Source: Archaeoglobaceae archaeon
Lineage (GTDB): Archaea; Halobacteriota; Archaeoglobi; Archaeoglobales; Archaeoglobaceae
Length of the DNA stretch: 64,000 bases
Assembly: GCA_026986375.1 (NCBI GenBank)
Contig: JALSOQ010000030.1
Location: forward strand, 1 to 64,000
Direction: 5' to 3'
The notes below the pieces were generated by a model. The model ran no database searches, was not told where the DNA came from, and worked only from the letters and a program-made list of their open reading frames with translations. How positions within the stretch are numbered: position 1 is the first letter of the stretch; each line of letters starts with the position of its first letter. Shown one piece after another: positions 37,154 to 46,449 of this stretch. A program made the translations under genes and the position numbers.

Positions 37154-37849
37154 TCACAAACTCCTAAGGGCCTTTATCATGTCGTCGAGCGGCATCTGAG
37201 TAGCTATGAGGGGTATCCTTTCTATCTCCGCAATCTTTATCGCGATCTCATCCACGTTCTCCGCATCTATACCGTGCAAAACTACGACGGCAGGCTTGAG
37301 GTTCGCGACCCTCACGGCAACCATCGGAGACCTACCGGTCGAAACTTTCGTGAATATCAAAGCTCTTTCCGTCGTAAACCCGTAGAGTCTGTAGAAATCG
37401 TAGGCGTTCAGCGAGAGAATGGCCTTTATGCTATCGACGATCGTATATCCGCTGACGAATTTGTCGAAGTCGGTGAGCATTTCTCCATCTATCGCCCTCA
37501 CGAACTTCCTAACATCGATGATCTCACCGAACTCCCTCATGTCGAGTATTACGTCCAGTTTAAATCCAGTCAAGAGGTCCTTGTATTTCGACACGGTTCT
37601 ATATCCCCTTTCCTTGTCTATCTCGAGCATAGCCTCTATTATTCTTCTTACAAAACTTACTCCTGGAGACTTTCTCCTGTCGCTCTCGTAATCGCTTATG
37701 ACGGAAGGAGAAACTCCGAGCTTTTGAGCCAACTCCTTTTGCGAAATTTCGAATATCTGTCTCCACTTCTTTATCGTTTTACCCGGGGCGTCCGAGAAGA
37801 CGATATCTCCGGATATCTTGTCGGCGAGCGCCTTGATGAGAGTATCCAT
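37154..37849 (-). CDS. Cro/C1-type HTH regulator heading the mevalonate operon
   Basis: The 231-residue protein has an XRE-type helix-turn-helix (WRQIFEISQKELAQKLGVSPSVISDYE, about residues 29-55) and a larger C-terminal domain of unknown ligand (about 95-231), similar to archaeal COG1709. I chose ATG 37849 over the upstream TTG because TTTATAAATT at 37871-37880 then lies 27 bases ahead. The location directly before HMGCS suggests it controls lipid precursor synthesis. Confidence 0.85.
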   Translation of the reverse strand: MDTLIKALADKISGDIVFSDAPGKTIKKWRQIFEISQKELAQKLGVSPSVISDYESDRRKSPGVSFVRRIIEAMLEIDKERGYRTVSKYKDLLTGFKLDVILDMREFGEIIDVRKFVRAIDGEMLTDFDKFVSGYTIVDSIKAILSLNAYDFYRLYGFTTERALIFTKVSTGRSPMVAVRVANLKPAVVVLHGIDAENVDEIAIKIAEIERIPLIATQMPLDDMIKALRSL

Positions 37850-37870
37850 GAAATTCGAACTTCGACGCAA

Positions 37871-37880
37871 TTTATAAATT
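37871..37880 (-). promoter_or_regulatory. TATA box of the HTH-mevalonate operon
   Basis: TTTATAAATT, read on the minus strand as AATTTATAAA, is about 27 bases before ATG 37849. The palindrome 37882-37899 directly abuts its upstream side. Confidence 0.65.
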
Positions 37881-37881
37881 T

Positions 37882-37899
37882 ATCGAATGTCAATTCGAT
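37882..37899. promoter_or_regulatory. 18-base palindrome, candidate operator
   Basis: The arms ATCGAAT (37882-37888) and ATTCGAT (37893-37899) are exact reverse complements around a 4-base centre. The site is just upstream of the TATA box where BRE and TFB bind, the usual place for autoregulation or activation by a dimeric HTH protein. Confidence 0.6.
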
Positions 37900-37934
37900 T
37901 ATCGACGTATTAAATCGAGATAAAAAAATGAATT

Positions 37935-38126
37935 TTATTCACAGACGTCTACACTTATAGCGCCGTTCGGGCAAGTTTCAACGCAGGAGCAACATTCCTG
38001 GCAATCTTCAGGCCTGGCGGGATGGGATTTTCCGTCCTCACCGATTTCGAAGACCTCCCCCGGGCAAACACCTACGCATTCACCACAACCGTCGCACTTG
38101 TCCGGATCAACCTTGATTTCAGCCAT
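37935..38126 (-). CDS. Ferredoxin, 2[4Fe-4S] type
   Basis: The 63-residue protein has two cluster motifs: CDGCGECVGVCP (about 11-22) and a second set CQECCSCVETCP (about 43-54), with the Cys arrangement of low-potential two-cluster ferredoxins. The ATG at 38126 is preferred to the GTG six bases earlier. It follows dsrD on the same strand and is a plausible electron carrier to DsrAB. Confidence 0.93.
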   Translation of the reverse strand: MAEIKVDPDKCDGCGECVGVCPGEVFEIGEDGKSHPARPEDCQECCSCVETCPNGAISVDVCE

Positions 38127-38191
38127 AACCACACCCCCAACAGCGTATAATGTCGAAGTATTTAAACCTTTTCAATTAAAAATGTAAAAAA

Positions 38192-38443
38192 TTATTCCGC
38201 GGCACCCATTTCCGATCTCTTCTTCTCCATTTCTTCAAGTTTTTCCGGCGTCGTAACGTAAGTTGTCGAACCGGAAGACCAATACGTAGCCTTTCCTTCG
38301 TTTATCAACTCCTGCACGATCTTGTCGAGCTCCCTCTTCTTAACTCTTAGAACCTTCGCCAGATCCCTAACCTGCCAAGGCTTCTTTGCAAGATACTCCA
38401 AAACCTTCTGTTTCAGTTCCTCCACATTTACCTCTTCCGCCAT
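38192..38443 (-). CDS. dsrD: DsrD, dissimilatory sulfite reductase accessory protein
   Basis: The 83-residue winged-helix protein matches DsrD: KKPWQVRDLAKVLRVKKRELDKIVQEL and a wing with TYWSSGSTTYVTT. DsrD activates DsrAB in sulfate reducers. It directly follows dsrB, which is the usual dsrABD order, and supports reductive rather than oxidative use of the sulfite reductase. Confidence 0.95.
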   Translation of the reverse strand: MAEEVNVEELKQKVLEYLAKKPWQVRDLAKVLRVKKRELDKIVQELINEGKATYWSSGSTTYVTTPEKLEEMEKKRSEMGAAE

Positions 38444-38487
38444 TTTAGGTCACCAATATAAAAATTGGGGAAAGGTGTATATACGCT

Positions 38488-39618
38488 TTACCATCTGAAC
38501 GCGGCGGAAGTTCTGTAGGATGCGTAGATGTATGGTGTCCTCCTGTAGTCGTCTATCAGTTTCTCGGTGAAGTCCAAGCCCGTCAGTTCGAAGAACTTCT
38601 CCCAGCCGATCCTGTGAATCCACTCCGCAATTCTTTCGTATTTCTCCGCATGCGTGGCCCAAGTTTCGAGGATCTTCTTTACCGTCTGAACTACCTCAGG
38701 CCACCTCGGCGGGTTGTTTGGAAGCCATGGAACTACTACTTTCGACAGCTGTGGCGGATATCTCGCATCCGAAACCTTTCCAGCTACGAGTATAGCCACA
38801 CCGTCGTTCTCTGGGTCGAATATCGGCATACCCGGACACATCGTGTAACAGTTACCGCAGTACATGCACTTGTCCTTGTCCAATACGACCGTCTTCCTCT
38901 TCATGTCCGGCTTTAGAGCACCGGTAGGACATGCCGCTACTGTTGAAGGAATCTCACAAGTTCTCCTAACGGCATCGTCGTCGATTTTAGGCACCTTCCT
39001 GTGAACTCCTACCATAGATATGTCCGAAGCGTGAACGGCACCGCACATGTTCGCGCAGCATGCCAACGAAATCCTGCACTGTGCCGGAAGCTTGTAATCT
39101 ACGAAGTAGTCGTATAGCTCGTCCATTACAGACTTTACTATACCGGAAGCGTCGGTAGCGGGGGTGTGGCAGTGAACCCAACCCTGTGTGTGGATGATGT
39201 TAGATAGGCAGTATCTGGCGTTCGTAGTATCCCTCGTTCCACCACACGGGAATCCCAACTTCTCCTGGACCTCTTGAATGAGAGGCTCGATCTTGTCAGG
39301 ATCCGTTAGGAAGAATTCAACGTTGTGCCTGCTCGTGAACCTCAAGTAACCGTCGGAGTATTTGTCTGCAATGTCGCAGATGTCCCTGATAGTGTATATA
39401 CTGAGCAATCTCGGAGATCCGAACCTTACGACGTATAGGACATCTCCAGACTCCGCAACCCTTTTAATAACACCCGGCCTTACTGCCTCGTGATACTTCC
39501 ACTTTCCGTAGTTCTTCTTGATTATCGGGTGCATCATTATCTCGTAGTGCGGTGGGCCGAAATCGGTTTTAGGCTGAACGGTCTCTTCCGGTTCCTTCTC
39601 AACTTCCTGCGCTACCAC
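38488..39618 (-). CDS. dsrB: Dissimilatory sulfite reductase beta subunit
   Basis: DsrB forms the active-site subunit of siroheme sulfite reductase. Motifs include TDFGPPHYE at the start, [31 protein letters not shown] (siroheme/Fe-S ligands), [13 protein letters not shown] and a ferredoxin-like [16 protein letters not shown] chose the GTG at 39618 because GGGAGG lies eight bases before it. A GTG at 39627 overlaps that Shine-Dalgarno sequence. The result is 376 residues, the family norm. Confidence 0.97.
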   Translation of the reverse strand: MVAQEVEKEPEETVQPKTDFGPPHYEIMMHPIIKKNYGKWKYHEAVRPGVIKRVAESGDVLYVVRFGSPRLLSIYTIRDICDIADKYSDGYLRFTSRHNVEFFLTDPDKIEPLIQEVQEKLGFPCGGTRDTTNARYCLSNIIHTQGWVHCHTPATDASGIVKSVMDELYDYFVDYKLPAQCRISLACCANMCGAVHASDISMVGVHRKVPKIDDDAVRRTCEIPSTVAACPTGALKPDMKRKTVVLDKDKCMYCGNCYTMCPGMPIFDPENDGVAILVAGKVSDARYPPQLSKVVVPWLPNNPPRWPEVVQTVKKILETWATHAEKYERIAEWIHRIGWEKFFELTGLDFTEKLIDDYRRTPYIYASYRTSAAFRW

Positions 39619-39633
39619 ACAAAACACCTCCCA

Positions 39634-40887
39634 TCACGGGTTCAACTCCCTCCAGAATATGAACGGGTTGTTTCTCGGAGCGTAAACCATCCTAACATCC
39701 GCCTTCTGCCCGATCACCTTTAGGAATTCGTCCATTCCCTTCCTCCAGATGAGCTCTCCGACTCTCTCTCTGAACTTACCTTCCTCGTCCCACCACTCCC
39801 AGATCGCTTCCAAGATTTCACAGCACTTCTCTATCAACTCGTTCTCCGGAATGAACGGCACCGCGACCCATCCAATTATAGCTCCATCCACGAACGGCGC
39901 CTTACCGCCGATGAGTATCGTAGCTCCTCTCTCCTTACCCGGCTTCAAGGCTTTCGGCATCACGTTTATGCAGTGCATGCACCTTATGCAGTTCTTGTTG
40001 TCTATCTTGAGCTCCTTACCGTCCCAGCTTATTGCCTTAGTCGGGCACTTCTTTACCACGTGCTCCTCGATGTCGATTACTTTGGCGTATTCCCTGACTG
40101 CCTCCTGATCGATCTGGATTTCGTCCTTCCATGTTCCTATTATCGCGAAGTCTGCCCTCGCCTTCGAAGCTATACAGTCGTTCGGACATCCGGCGCACTT
40201 TATTTTGAACTTGTATGGCCACATCGGCCTGTGCAATTCGTTCTGATACCTCATCGTGAACTCGTAGCAAGCCTTCAGCGTGTCGTAGCACGCGAACTCA
40301 CAGAGCGAGGGGCCCATGCAGCATGAAGGAGTTCTCAAGTCTGAACCCGAACCACCGATGTCGAACGGTGCTGGAGAACCGTAGAATTTGTCGAGGTATG
40401 CCAAGGCGTTCGCCATCGGCTGCAAGTGCTCGGTCCTCGTTCCGAGCAGGATTATATCTCCAGTGGAACCGTGGAAGTTCGTCAAACCGGAACCCCACTT
40501 CTCCCAAGCGTCGCAGAGTGCTCTCAAAGCCTTCGTCGTGTAGAACCAGCCAGCGGGCATGTTAACTCTAATCGTGTGGAAGTGCCAGACTTCCGGAACT
40601 TTGTCCTCCAAGTCACAGTATCTACCTATAACTCCTCCACCGTATCCTATAACGGAAACGATACCACCGTGCTTCCAGTGCGTTCTCTTCTCCTTATAAG
40701 CGAGTTCGAGAACCTTCAGCAGACCCTTAGCGGAGCCGGGCAACTTTATCTTTTTACCAGCTTTCATCGCCTTTTCCTGCTCTATTGCGGCCCTCTTGAT
40801 TTCCTTTACAAAGGACGGCCATGGACCTTTCTCCAATTCGTCGAGCAAAGGAGTTTCGGGCAATTCAACACCATCTACTACTGGCAT
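39634..40887 (-). CDS. dsrA: Dissimilatory sulfite reductase alpha subunit
   Basis: The 417-residue DsrA has [20 protein letters not shown] at the start, [11 protein letters not shown], the siroheme-cluster region [23 protein letters not shown] and a ferredoxin-like insert ([12 protein letters not shown] with KKCPTKA upstream). It pairs with DsrB to reduce sulfite to sulfide with siroheme. It is the first gene of the dsrA-dsrB-dsrD operon, with a strong Shine-Dalgarno GGGGAGGTGA. Confidence 0.98.
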   Translation of the reverse strand: MPVVDGVELPETPLLDELEKGPWPSFVKEIKRAAIEQEKAMKAGKKIKLPGSAKGLLKVLELAYKEKRTHWKHGGIVSVIGYGGGVIGRYCDLEDKVPEVWHFHTIRVNMPAGWFYTTKALRALCDAWEKWGSGLTNFHGSTGDIILLGTRTEHLQPMANALAYLDKFYGSPAPFDIGGSGSDLRTPSCCMGPSLCEFACYDTLKACYEFTMRYQNELHRPMWPYKFKIKCAGCPNDCIASKARADFAIIGTWKDEIQIDQEAVREYAKVIDIEEHVVKKCPTKAISWDGKELKIDNKNCIRCMHCINVMPKALKPGKERGATILIGGKAPFVDGAIIGWVAVPFIPENELIEKCCEILEAIWEWWDEEGKFRERVGELIWRKGMDEFLKVIGQKADVRMVYAPRNNPFIFWRELNP

Positions 40888-40934
40888 TCATTCACCTCCC
40901 CTAAAATCTCCGTTGTATTCTATTTATCCGCGTC

Positions 40935-40944
40935 CATATTTAAG
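40935..40944 (-). promoter_or_regulatory. TATA box of the dsr operon
   Basis: On the minus strand this reads CTTAAATATG. It lies about 53 bases from the dsrA ATG, so the mRNA should have a leader of roughly 25-30 bases. That leader includes the Shine-Dalgarno GGGGAGGTGA at about 40892-40901, unlike the many leaderless genes here. Confidence 0.5.
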
Positions 40945-40978
40945 ATTTTCGAATTCTACTTTGATAAAATTATTCTTA

Positions 40979-40991
40979 TTTGAAATTCAAA
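40979..40991. promoter_or_regulatory. Inverted repeat between dsrA and cobA
   Basis: TTTGAA and TTCAAA surround a single base. The site is about 40 bases upstream of the dsr TATA box and about 53 bases before the cobA ATG. It could be a shared operator, though AT-rich repeats arise easily by chance. Confidence 0.35.
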
Positions 40992-41043
40992 AAACGAAAA
41001 CGTTTTAGTGATTTTCTGATATTTGCCGGATAAAGGTGATCCA

Positions 41044-41793
41044 ATGGTAGGGAAAGTATACATCGTCGGTGCGGGACCGGGGGATCCAGATCTACTCACT
41101 TTAAAGGCTTTGAGAGCGATAGAGAAAGCTGACGTCGTATTATACGACAGACTCGTCGGAGACGAAATTATTGAGATGCTCAAGAGGATGGGAAAGGAAC
41201 TCATATATGTAGGTAAGAACAGCGACGAGAGAGGTGGAAGAAGGCAGGAGGAGATAAACGAGTTAATGCTAAAACTCGCAAAAGAAGGAAAAATAGTCGT
41301 TCGGCTTAAGGGAGGAGATCCTTTTGTTTTTGGAAGGGGAGGAGTCGAGGCTGAATACTTGGCCGAGCATGGTATCCCGTTCGAAGTGATACCGGGAGTT
41401 AGCTCCATAAACTCCGTTCCGGCTTCAGCTGGCATCCCTCTTACTCATCCATCCCTCTCTTCATCGATACTTGTTGTGACTGGCAAGGATGGCGTGGAGA
41501 GGTGGTGCGAATCGATTTTGAACGGAACTTTAGTGATTCTTATGGGAAGAAATAATATAAAAGAAATTTGTAATAGATTAATCAAAGCTGGGAGAAGTCC
41601 GAATACCCCGATTGCGGTCATAGAGAACGGAACTTTAAAAAATCAGAGAGTATTTTTCGGCACGCTGAAAAATATAGCCGATATCATTGAAAAGGAGGAT
41701 TTGAAGGGGCCCACGCTAATAGTCGTTGGAGATGTCGTTAACGTTGCCAAAAAAATAAACTCGGTCAATCCCAAAATCGTCTCGTCCTTATAA
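41044..41793 (+). CDS. cobA: Uroporphyrinogen-III C-methyltransferase
   Basis: The 249-residue enzyme methylates uroporphyrinogen III at C2 and C7 with SAM to make precorrin-2, the entry to siroheme and cobalamin. Motifs: YIVGAGPGDPDLLTLKA at the start, VRLKGGDPFVFGRGGVE, and PGVSSINSVPASAGIPLTH. A start at 41023 is possible, but GGTGAT just before ATG 41044 and the family start favour 41044. It is divergent from dsrAB, which requires siroheme. Confidence 0.95.
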   Translation: MVGKVYIVGAGPGDPDLLTLKALRAIEKADVVLYDRLVGDEIIEMLKRMGKELIYVGKNSDERGGRRQEEINELMLKLAKEGKIVVRLKGGDPFVFGRGGVEAEYLAEHGIPFEVIPGVSSINSVPASAGIPLTHPSLSSSILVVTGKDGVERWCESILNGTLVILMGRNNIKEICNRLIKAGRSPNTPIAVIENGTLKNQRVFFGTLKNIADIIEKEDLKGPTLIVVGDVVNVAKKINSVNPKIVSSL

Positions 41794-44449
41794 ATCTCTT
41801 TTCTGCTTCGAGCAACTCCGCAAAGAATTCATCTTCGTTCCTGAAAGGTTTTGAAAGTATCTTTGCCGCAGTCTCAGCTCCTACACCGAACGTATTCAAA
41901 GCGTAAACTGCTCTTTTGCCGTAGGTCATGACCAAATTCGCTATTCTAAACAGCTCCTTCCTACCGAATTCTTCAAGCTTTCTTCTCGCGTTTACGCATG
42001 CGACGAGCTTAGATCCGCATTTGATGCATTCCAAGCTTTCGATGAGTTTAACCTTCATCTTCATCGTACATCCACAATTTAGGCAGTGGAGAATGCAATC
42101 CTCCTCTTCGATTCTCTTCTTAAAGATCCTAAGAATAGCTTTCGTCGGTTTAGATGGGGTCAGAAGGTCTGTAAGCTGATTTCTCGATATGTTTGAGATA
42201 GGGCTTAGCTCGGAATAGACCGAAATTTGAATCTCTCCGTTTCTGATTTTTCCGATCACTTCCTTAGTTTTTTGGACGTCCAACTTCTCGAAGAAGATCT
42301 CCCTGATTGCTTCTCTGTAAATCGGCGTTTCTTTAAGCTTTGGAACGAGCTTTCTTAAATTTATCTTTGTTGTGTCGATTGATTTGCTTAAATAACCGAA
42401 TTTCCTCGCACAATGAACGATCTTCCACTGCATGAGCTTTGTTTCAATTAGTGCTCTTTCAGCCAGATACTCCACAGCTTCTGGCTCTATCGATTTGAGA
42501 ATCTCCGCAACCTCTTCAGCTTTGGCTGGCGTGAGCTTGATTCTGTATGGATCCACTTCAACTCCAACACTACTTCCTTTTCTTGCAGATAAAAGCAAGG
42601 CTAAAATTCTTGCAAGGGTTTCGTTCACCCTGTGCCCGAAACAGCAGTTTACGACCACCAGACCTTCGCCTTCGACCGTAATTCTGCTATCTGTCGGAAC
42701 GACAAATCCCTTCGATATCTGCTCCCTTATAATCGAAATTACCTCTCTGCAAGCCTCTTCGTTAGTGTTGAACGTTTCCTTCAGAATCTCGATTATCTCG
42801 CCCTCTTTGATCCCGGAAACTATCATTCCGGCTATCCATCCTCTGACCTTTCCAACCCCTTGGGCAACTTCGAACGGAACCGGTATCTCCTCGCCAACCC
42901 ATGAAGGAATCACTCCCTCCTCCTCAACCGGCTCGACCTTAACGACATCGTTTATGGCTACGATTCTCCAAAGCTCTCCTCTCATTGCGAAGACGTTGCC
43001 TTCGAACGAAGAGACAAAGCTTTCATCCAGATAGCCTATTGTTCTTCCTGAGGTTATGTCGATGACCTTGAACCTTCTCTCGTCGGGAATCATCGATACG
43101 TTATCGTAGAAGTATCTTCTCGTCTTTCTCGTTGGCTTTATGATCTCACCATCGAAGGCGATTACCCTATCATCGGCCAAAAACCTGCAGATTTCAAGAA
43201 AATCTTCAAACTTTAGATTTCTAAATGGATAAGCTCTTGATATTATTTCATAACATTTCTTGGCATCTATCTGTCCGTATTCCAGAGCCATGGCGCATAT
43301 CTGATTTGCTAAAACGTCCAAGCTTAATTCGTGCAATCTCGTCTTCTCGATCTCTTCCTCTTCGGCTCTCTTAACTATAACCCATGATTCGAGGATGTCG
43401 TCGAAGTTTTCTGCAATTATATAACCTTTGGAGATTCTATCCGCCTTATGTCCACTTCTCCCAACCCTCTGAATCAATCTAACAACTTCCCTCGGGCTGT
43501 TGAATTGAATAACTACGTCTACATGCCCAATGTCTATTCCGAGCTCCATCGACGAAGTGCAGATCAAAGCCTTGAGTTCGCCTTTGCTGAACTTCTCCTC
43601 AGCTTCGATCCTCGCCGTTCTTGAGAGGGATCCGTGATGAACTTCGACATCCAAAATCTCTTTGAGCTTCAAGCCTAAGGCTTCGGCGGTTTGCCTCGTA
43701 TTTACGAATATAAGGACCGATTTATGCGATTCGACTATCTCCCTTATCGCTTCAAGTTCTTTGGCAAATTCTTCATTGATCCCAAGCCTTTCCGCCAAAT
43801 CGGTCTCTTTTTCTGGCTTTATAACGTAGAACTCATATAACTTCCTACCCTTCCACACCAAAACTTCCGAAATTCCGAAGAATCTCGCAACATCCTCTGC
43901 ATTCTTAACGGTAGCAGATAATCCGACGATCTGGAAATTGGTAAGCTCCCTGAGCCTCTCCAAAGCAACTGTCAACTGCACTCCCCTTTCGGATTCCGCA
44001 AGCTCGTGGACTTCATCTACAACGACAAACCTAACGTTTTTCAACGACTCTCTGAGCCTCTTGCCCAAAAACAAAATTTGAAAGGTTTCCGGCGTTGTGA
44101 TAAGAATTTGAGGTGGATTGATGGACTGTTTTCTTCTTTCAACTTCGGCAGTATCTCCGTGCCTAACAGATATGCTAAATCCCAATTTCTTTGCGAGCAA
44201 ATGGAATCTTCTGAGCAAATCTCTGTTTAAGGCTCTGAGAGGTGTTATGTAGATCAGCGTGATCCCATCGGATTTAATTTTTAACATTTTATTTAGAATT
44301 GGGATAATAGCACATTCTGTCTTACCACTTCCAGTGGGAGCTACTATCAGTAAATTCCTACCTTCAGCTACCTTGGGAATCGCAACCTTCTGAAGCTCGT
44401 TGAGTTTTTTAATTCCGATATCCCTGAGGGCTTCAACGAGTTTCTGCAT
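41765..44449 (-). CDS. Lhr-type superfamily 2 helicase
   Basis: The 894-residue protein has Q-like and Walker A motifs (APTGSGKTECA, about 35-45), DEVHELAESE, SATVKN, and the C-domain motifs STSSMELGIDIGHVD-like and QRVGRSGH. After the RecA pair come a winged-helix and Lhr-specific region, a zinc ribbon (CLNCGC ... CIKCGSK, about 787-810), and a helix-hairpin-helix end. Lhr helicases unwind DNA and RNA in repair and RNA metabolism. Its 3' end overlaps cobA tail to tail by 29 bases. Confidence 0.9.
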   Translation of the reverse strand: MQKLVEALRDIGIKKLNELQKVAIPKVAEGRNLLIVAPTGSGKTECAIIPILNKMLKIKSDGITLIYITPLRALNRDLLRRFHLLAKKLGFSISVRHGDTAEVERRKQSINPPQILITTPETFQILFLGKRLRESLKNVRFVVVDEVHELAESERGVQLTVALERLRELTNFQIVGLSATVKNAEDVARFFGISEVLVWKGRKLYEFYVIKPEKETDLAERLGINEEFAKELEAIREIVESHKSVLIFVNTRQTAEALGLKLKEILDVEVHHGSLSRTARIEAEEKFSKGELKALICTSSMELGIDIGHVDVVIQFNSPREVVRLIQRVGRSGHKADRISKGYIIAENFDDILESWVIVKRAEEEEIEKTRLHELSLDVLANQICAMALEYGQIDAKKCYEIISRAYPFRNLKFEDFLEICRFLADDRVIAFDGEIIKPTRKTRRYFYDNVSMIPDERRFKVIDITSGRTIGYLDESFVSSFEGNVFAMRGELWRIVAINDVVKVEPVEEEGVIPSWVGEEIPVPFEVAQGVGKVRGWIAGMIVSGIKEGEIIEILKETFNTNEEACREVISIIREQISKGFVVPTDSRITVEGEGLVVVNCCFGHRVNETLARILALLLSARKGSSVGVEVDPYRIKLTPAKAEEVAEILKSIEPEAVEYLAERALIETKLMQWKIVHCARKFGYLSKSIDTTKINLRKLVPKLKETPIYREAIREIFFEKLDVQKTKEVIGKIRNGEIQISVYSELSPISNISRNQLTDLLTPSKPTKAILRIFKKRIEEEDCILHCLNCGCTMKMKVKLIESLECIKCGSKLVACVNARRKLEEFGRKELFRIANLVMTYGKRAVYALNTFGVGAETAAKILSKPFRNEDEFFAELLEAEKRFIRTRRFWD

Positions 44450-44500
44450 TCCATTCGATTTGGACAGATGGATATTTAAGGCTTAAATCGAACTCCCTTC

Positions 44501-45694
44501 ATGCATCTAAAGCTTGAAAACGTCAGTTCAGGCTATGTCAAAGAGGTAATAAGGGAGATAAACTTTGAAGCTCATTATGGAGAGTTTATTGGAATAGTTG
44601 GGCCGAACGGAAGTGGAAAAACGACTCTGATAAGAACGATCGCCAAACTCTTAAAGCCCAAAGGGGGGGCAATATATCTGAACGGAGAAAATATTGCGAA
44701 GATAAAAATTAAAGACCTCGCCAAGGTCATCGCGGTAGTCCCTCAAAATTTTCAGGTTGATTTCAATTTTAACGTTGAAGATGTCGTTCTTATGGGAAGA
44801 ACCCCTCACTTGGGCAGATTCGAGCTTGAGGGTGAGAGAGATTTCGAGATAGCGTTTAAAGCTATGAGGATGGTCGGTTGCGGACATTTGGTTGGGCGAA
44901 GTGTGAATGAGATAAGCGGTGGGGAGTTGCAGAAGGTTATCATCGCCAGAGCTTTGGCTCAGGAACCGAAGGTTCTACTTTTGGACGAGCCGACGGCTCA
45001 TCTGGATATAAACCATCAAATCGAAATTATGAACATGCTTAGGAAGCTTGCAGAAGGTGGTATTTTGGTTATAGCCGTAATTCACGATATCAATTTGGCG
45101 TTGCAGTTCTGCTCGAAGCTGATTTTGATGAAGGACGGCAGAATCGTTACTTTCGGTAAGCCCGAAGAGATCGTGGAGCATATCAAGGAAATTTTTGGAA
45201 TCGATGTCATAGTCAGGAGGCATCCGATTACCGGCAAGTTCTACGTTTTACCTGTTAAGCTTGAGAAAATTGGAAAGGCTAAGGTTCACGTTATATGTGG
45301 AGGTGGTAGCGGAGCCAAGCTGATGCTAAGTCTTGAAAGAGCTTCTGCCGGAGTTTTAAACGTCCTCGATACCGACTGGGAAATAGCAAACGGCTTGGGA
45401 TTTGAAATCGTTAGTGAGGCTCCTTTCTCTCCGATAACCGAAGAATCTCATGAGAAAAATCTTAGGCTGATCGATAAAGCCGATAGAGTAATATTGGCGG
45501 ATGTCCCGTTCGGTTACGGAAATTTAAAGAATTTGGAAGCTGCTTTATACGCATCGGAACTTGGTAAGTTGATCGTGATTGAGAAAACTCCGATTGAGAG
45601 GAGGGATTTCACGAACGGCAGGGCCACTGAGCTATACAGAAAGCTCAAAGCCAAATTCGTAAAGAATGAAGAAGAGGCTATATCATCTCTGTGA
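44501..45694 (+). CDS. ABC transporter ATPase with an extra C-terminal domain, orphan
   Basis: The first 250 residues form an iron-siderophore/cobalamin-type ABC ATPase: Walker A GPNGSGKTT (34-42), the Q-loop VPQNFQ, signature ISGGELQKV, Walker B VLLLDEPTAHLD and the switch histidine in VIHDIN. Residues about 262-397 are an extra alpha/beta domain (VHVICGGGSGAKLM, DKADRVILADVPFG, LIVIEKTPIERRDF). No permease or binding-protein gene lies within the window nearby. The substrate is unknown; an iron or corrinoid importer is possible. Confidence 0.88.
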   Translation: MHLKLENVSSGYVKEVIREINFEAHYGEFIGIVGPNGSGKTTLIRTIAKLLKPKGGAIYLNGENIAKIKIKDLAKVIAVVPQNFQVDFNFNVEDVVLMGRTPHLGRFELEGERDFEIAFKAMRMVGCGHLVGRSVNEISGGELQKVIIARALAQEPKVLLLDEPTAHLDINHQIEIMNMLRKLAEGGILVIAVIHDINLALQFCSKLILMKDGRIVTFGKPEEIVEHIKEIFGIDVIVRRHPITGKFYVLPVKLEKIGKAKVHVICGGGSGAKLMLSLERASAGVLNVLDTDWEIANGLGFEIVSEAPFSPITEESHEKNLRLIDKADRVILADVPFGYGNLKNLEAALYASELGKLIVIEKTPIERRDFTNGRATELYRKLKAKFVKNEEEAISSL

Positions 45695-46441
45695 AAGCTT
45701 TTTGGCCGAAGAAATCATCGCATCGACAATTCCGAAATCTATACGATGCTCCATCAACTTGAGCAATCCTTCTATTGTCGTTCCCGCCGGAGTTGTTACC
45801 CTCTCTATTACAGCTTCCGGCTCCTCCAAATCCAACAGCTCCGAAGCTCCCTTGAAAAGTCCCGACGTGAGTTTCCTCGCCAGATCCTTGCTCAAACCAA
45901 GCTTTAAGCCGGCGTAAACGAAGGACTGAAAGATCTTAGCCATGAAAGCTATCGCACTCGAATACGCCGTGATCGCATCCAACAAGCCTTCGTCTTCGAC
46001 CTTGATGACATCTCCCAAGCATTCGAACATGAGTTCGAGCTCGAACTCCTCTTCAGGAGCCAAATCCTTCGTATAGTAAGCGGTTACCGAGCTTCCGACT
46101 TCGGCCGATATGTTCGTCATAGCCCTTACGACCTTACAGCCGACGATCTCCTTAATCTCGTCGATCTTAACTCCGGCAACGAAGCTGACCAAAATCTTAC
46201 CATTTAAATTATCTTTCAATTCAGATAAAACGTTGAAAACGTCCTTCGGCTTTACAACAACGAAAACAACATCGGAATCATCGACGGCACGAACGTTATC
46301 GGAACAAACCTCGCAACCGACATCTTCCAAAAACCTTATCCTTTCGACATTCCTCCTCGTCACAACAACTTTATACCTCTTGGCCAAAGTCTTCGCGAGA
46401 GCACAACCTAAGTTACCACCTCCCACTATCGCTACATCCAT
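45683..46441 (-). CDS. proC: Pyrroline-5-carboxylate reductase-like protein
   Basis: The 252-residue protein begins AIVGGGNLGCALAKTLAKRY, the NADP-binding loop, and has VVFVVVKPKDV and a C-terminal segment (TPAGTTIEGLLKLMEHR) typical of ProC. It would reduce P5C to proline. The length is slightly short but complete. Its last 12 bases overlap the convergent ABC ATPase gene. It follows the TrmB regulator on the same strand by eight bases and may be under its control. Confidence 0.9.
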   Translation of the reverse strand: MDVAIVGGGNLGCALAKTLAKRYKVVVTRRNVERIRFLEDVGCEVCSDNVRAVDDSDVVFVVVKPKDVFNVLSELKDNLNGKILVSFVAGVKIDEIKEIVGCKVVRAMTNISAEVGSSVTAYYTKDLAPEEEFELELMFECLGDVIKVEDEGLLDAITAYSSAIAFMAKIFQSFVYAGLKLGLSKDLARKLTSGLFKGASELLDLEEPEAVIERVTTPAGTTIEGLLKLMEHRIDFGIVDAMISSAKKLSQR

Positions 46442-46449
46442 GGCCGGAT

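Noticed and set aside
39637-39650. Sequence resembling a tRNA T-arm (GGGTTCAACTCCC)
   Set aside because: It lies within the dsrA 3' end and no cloverleaf can be formed around it.
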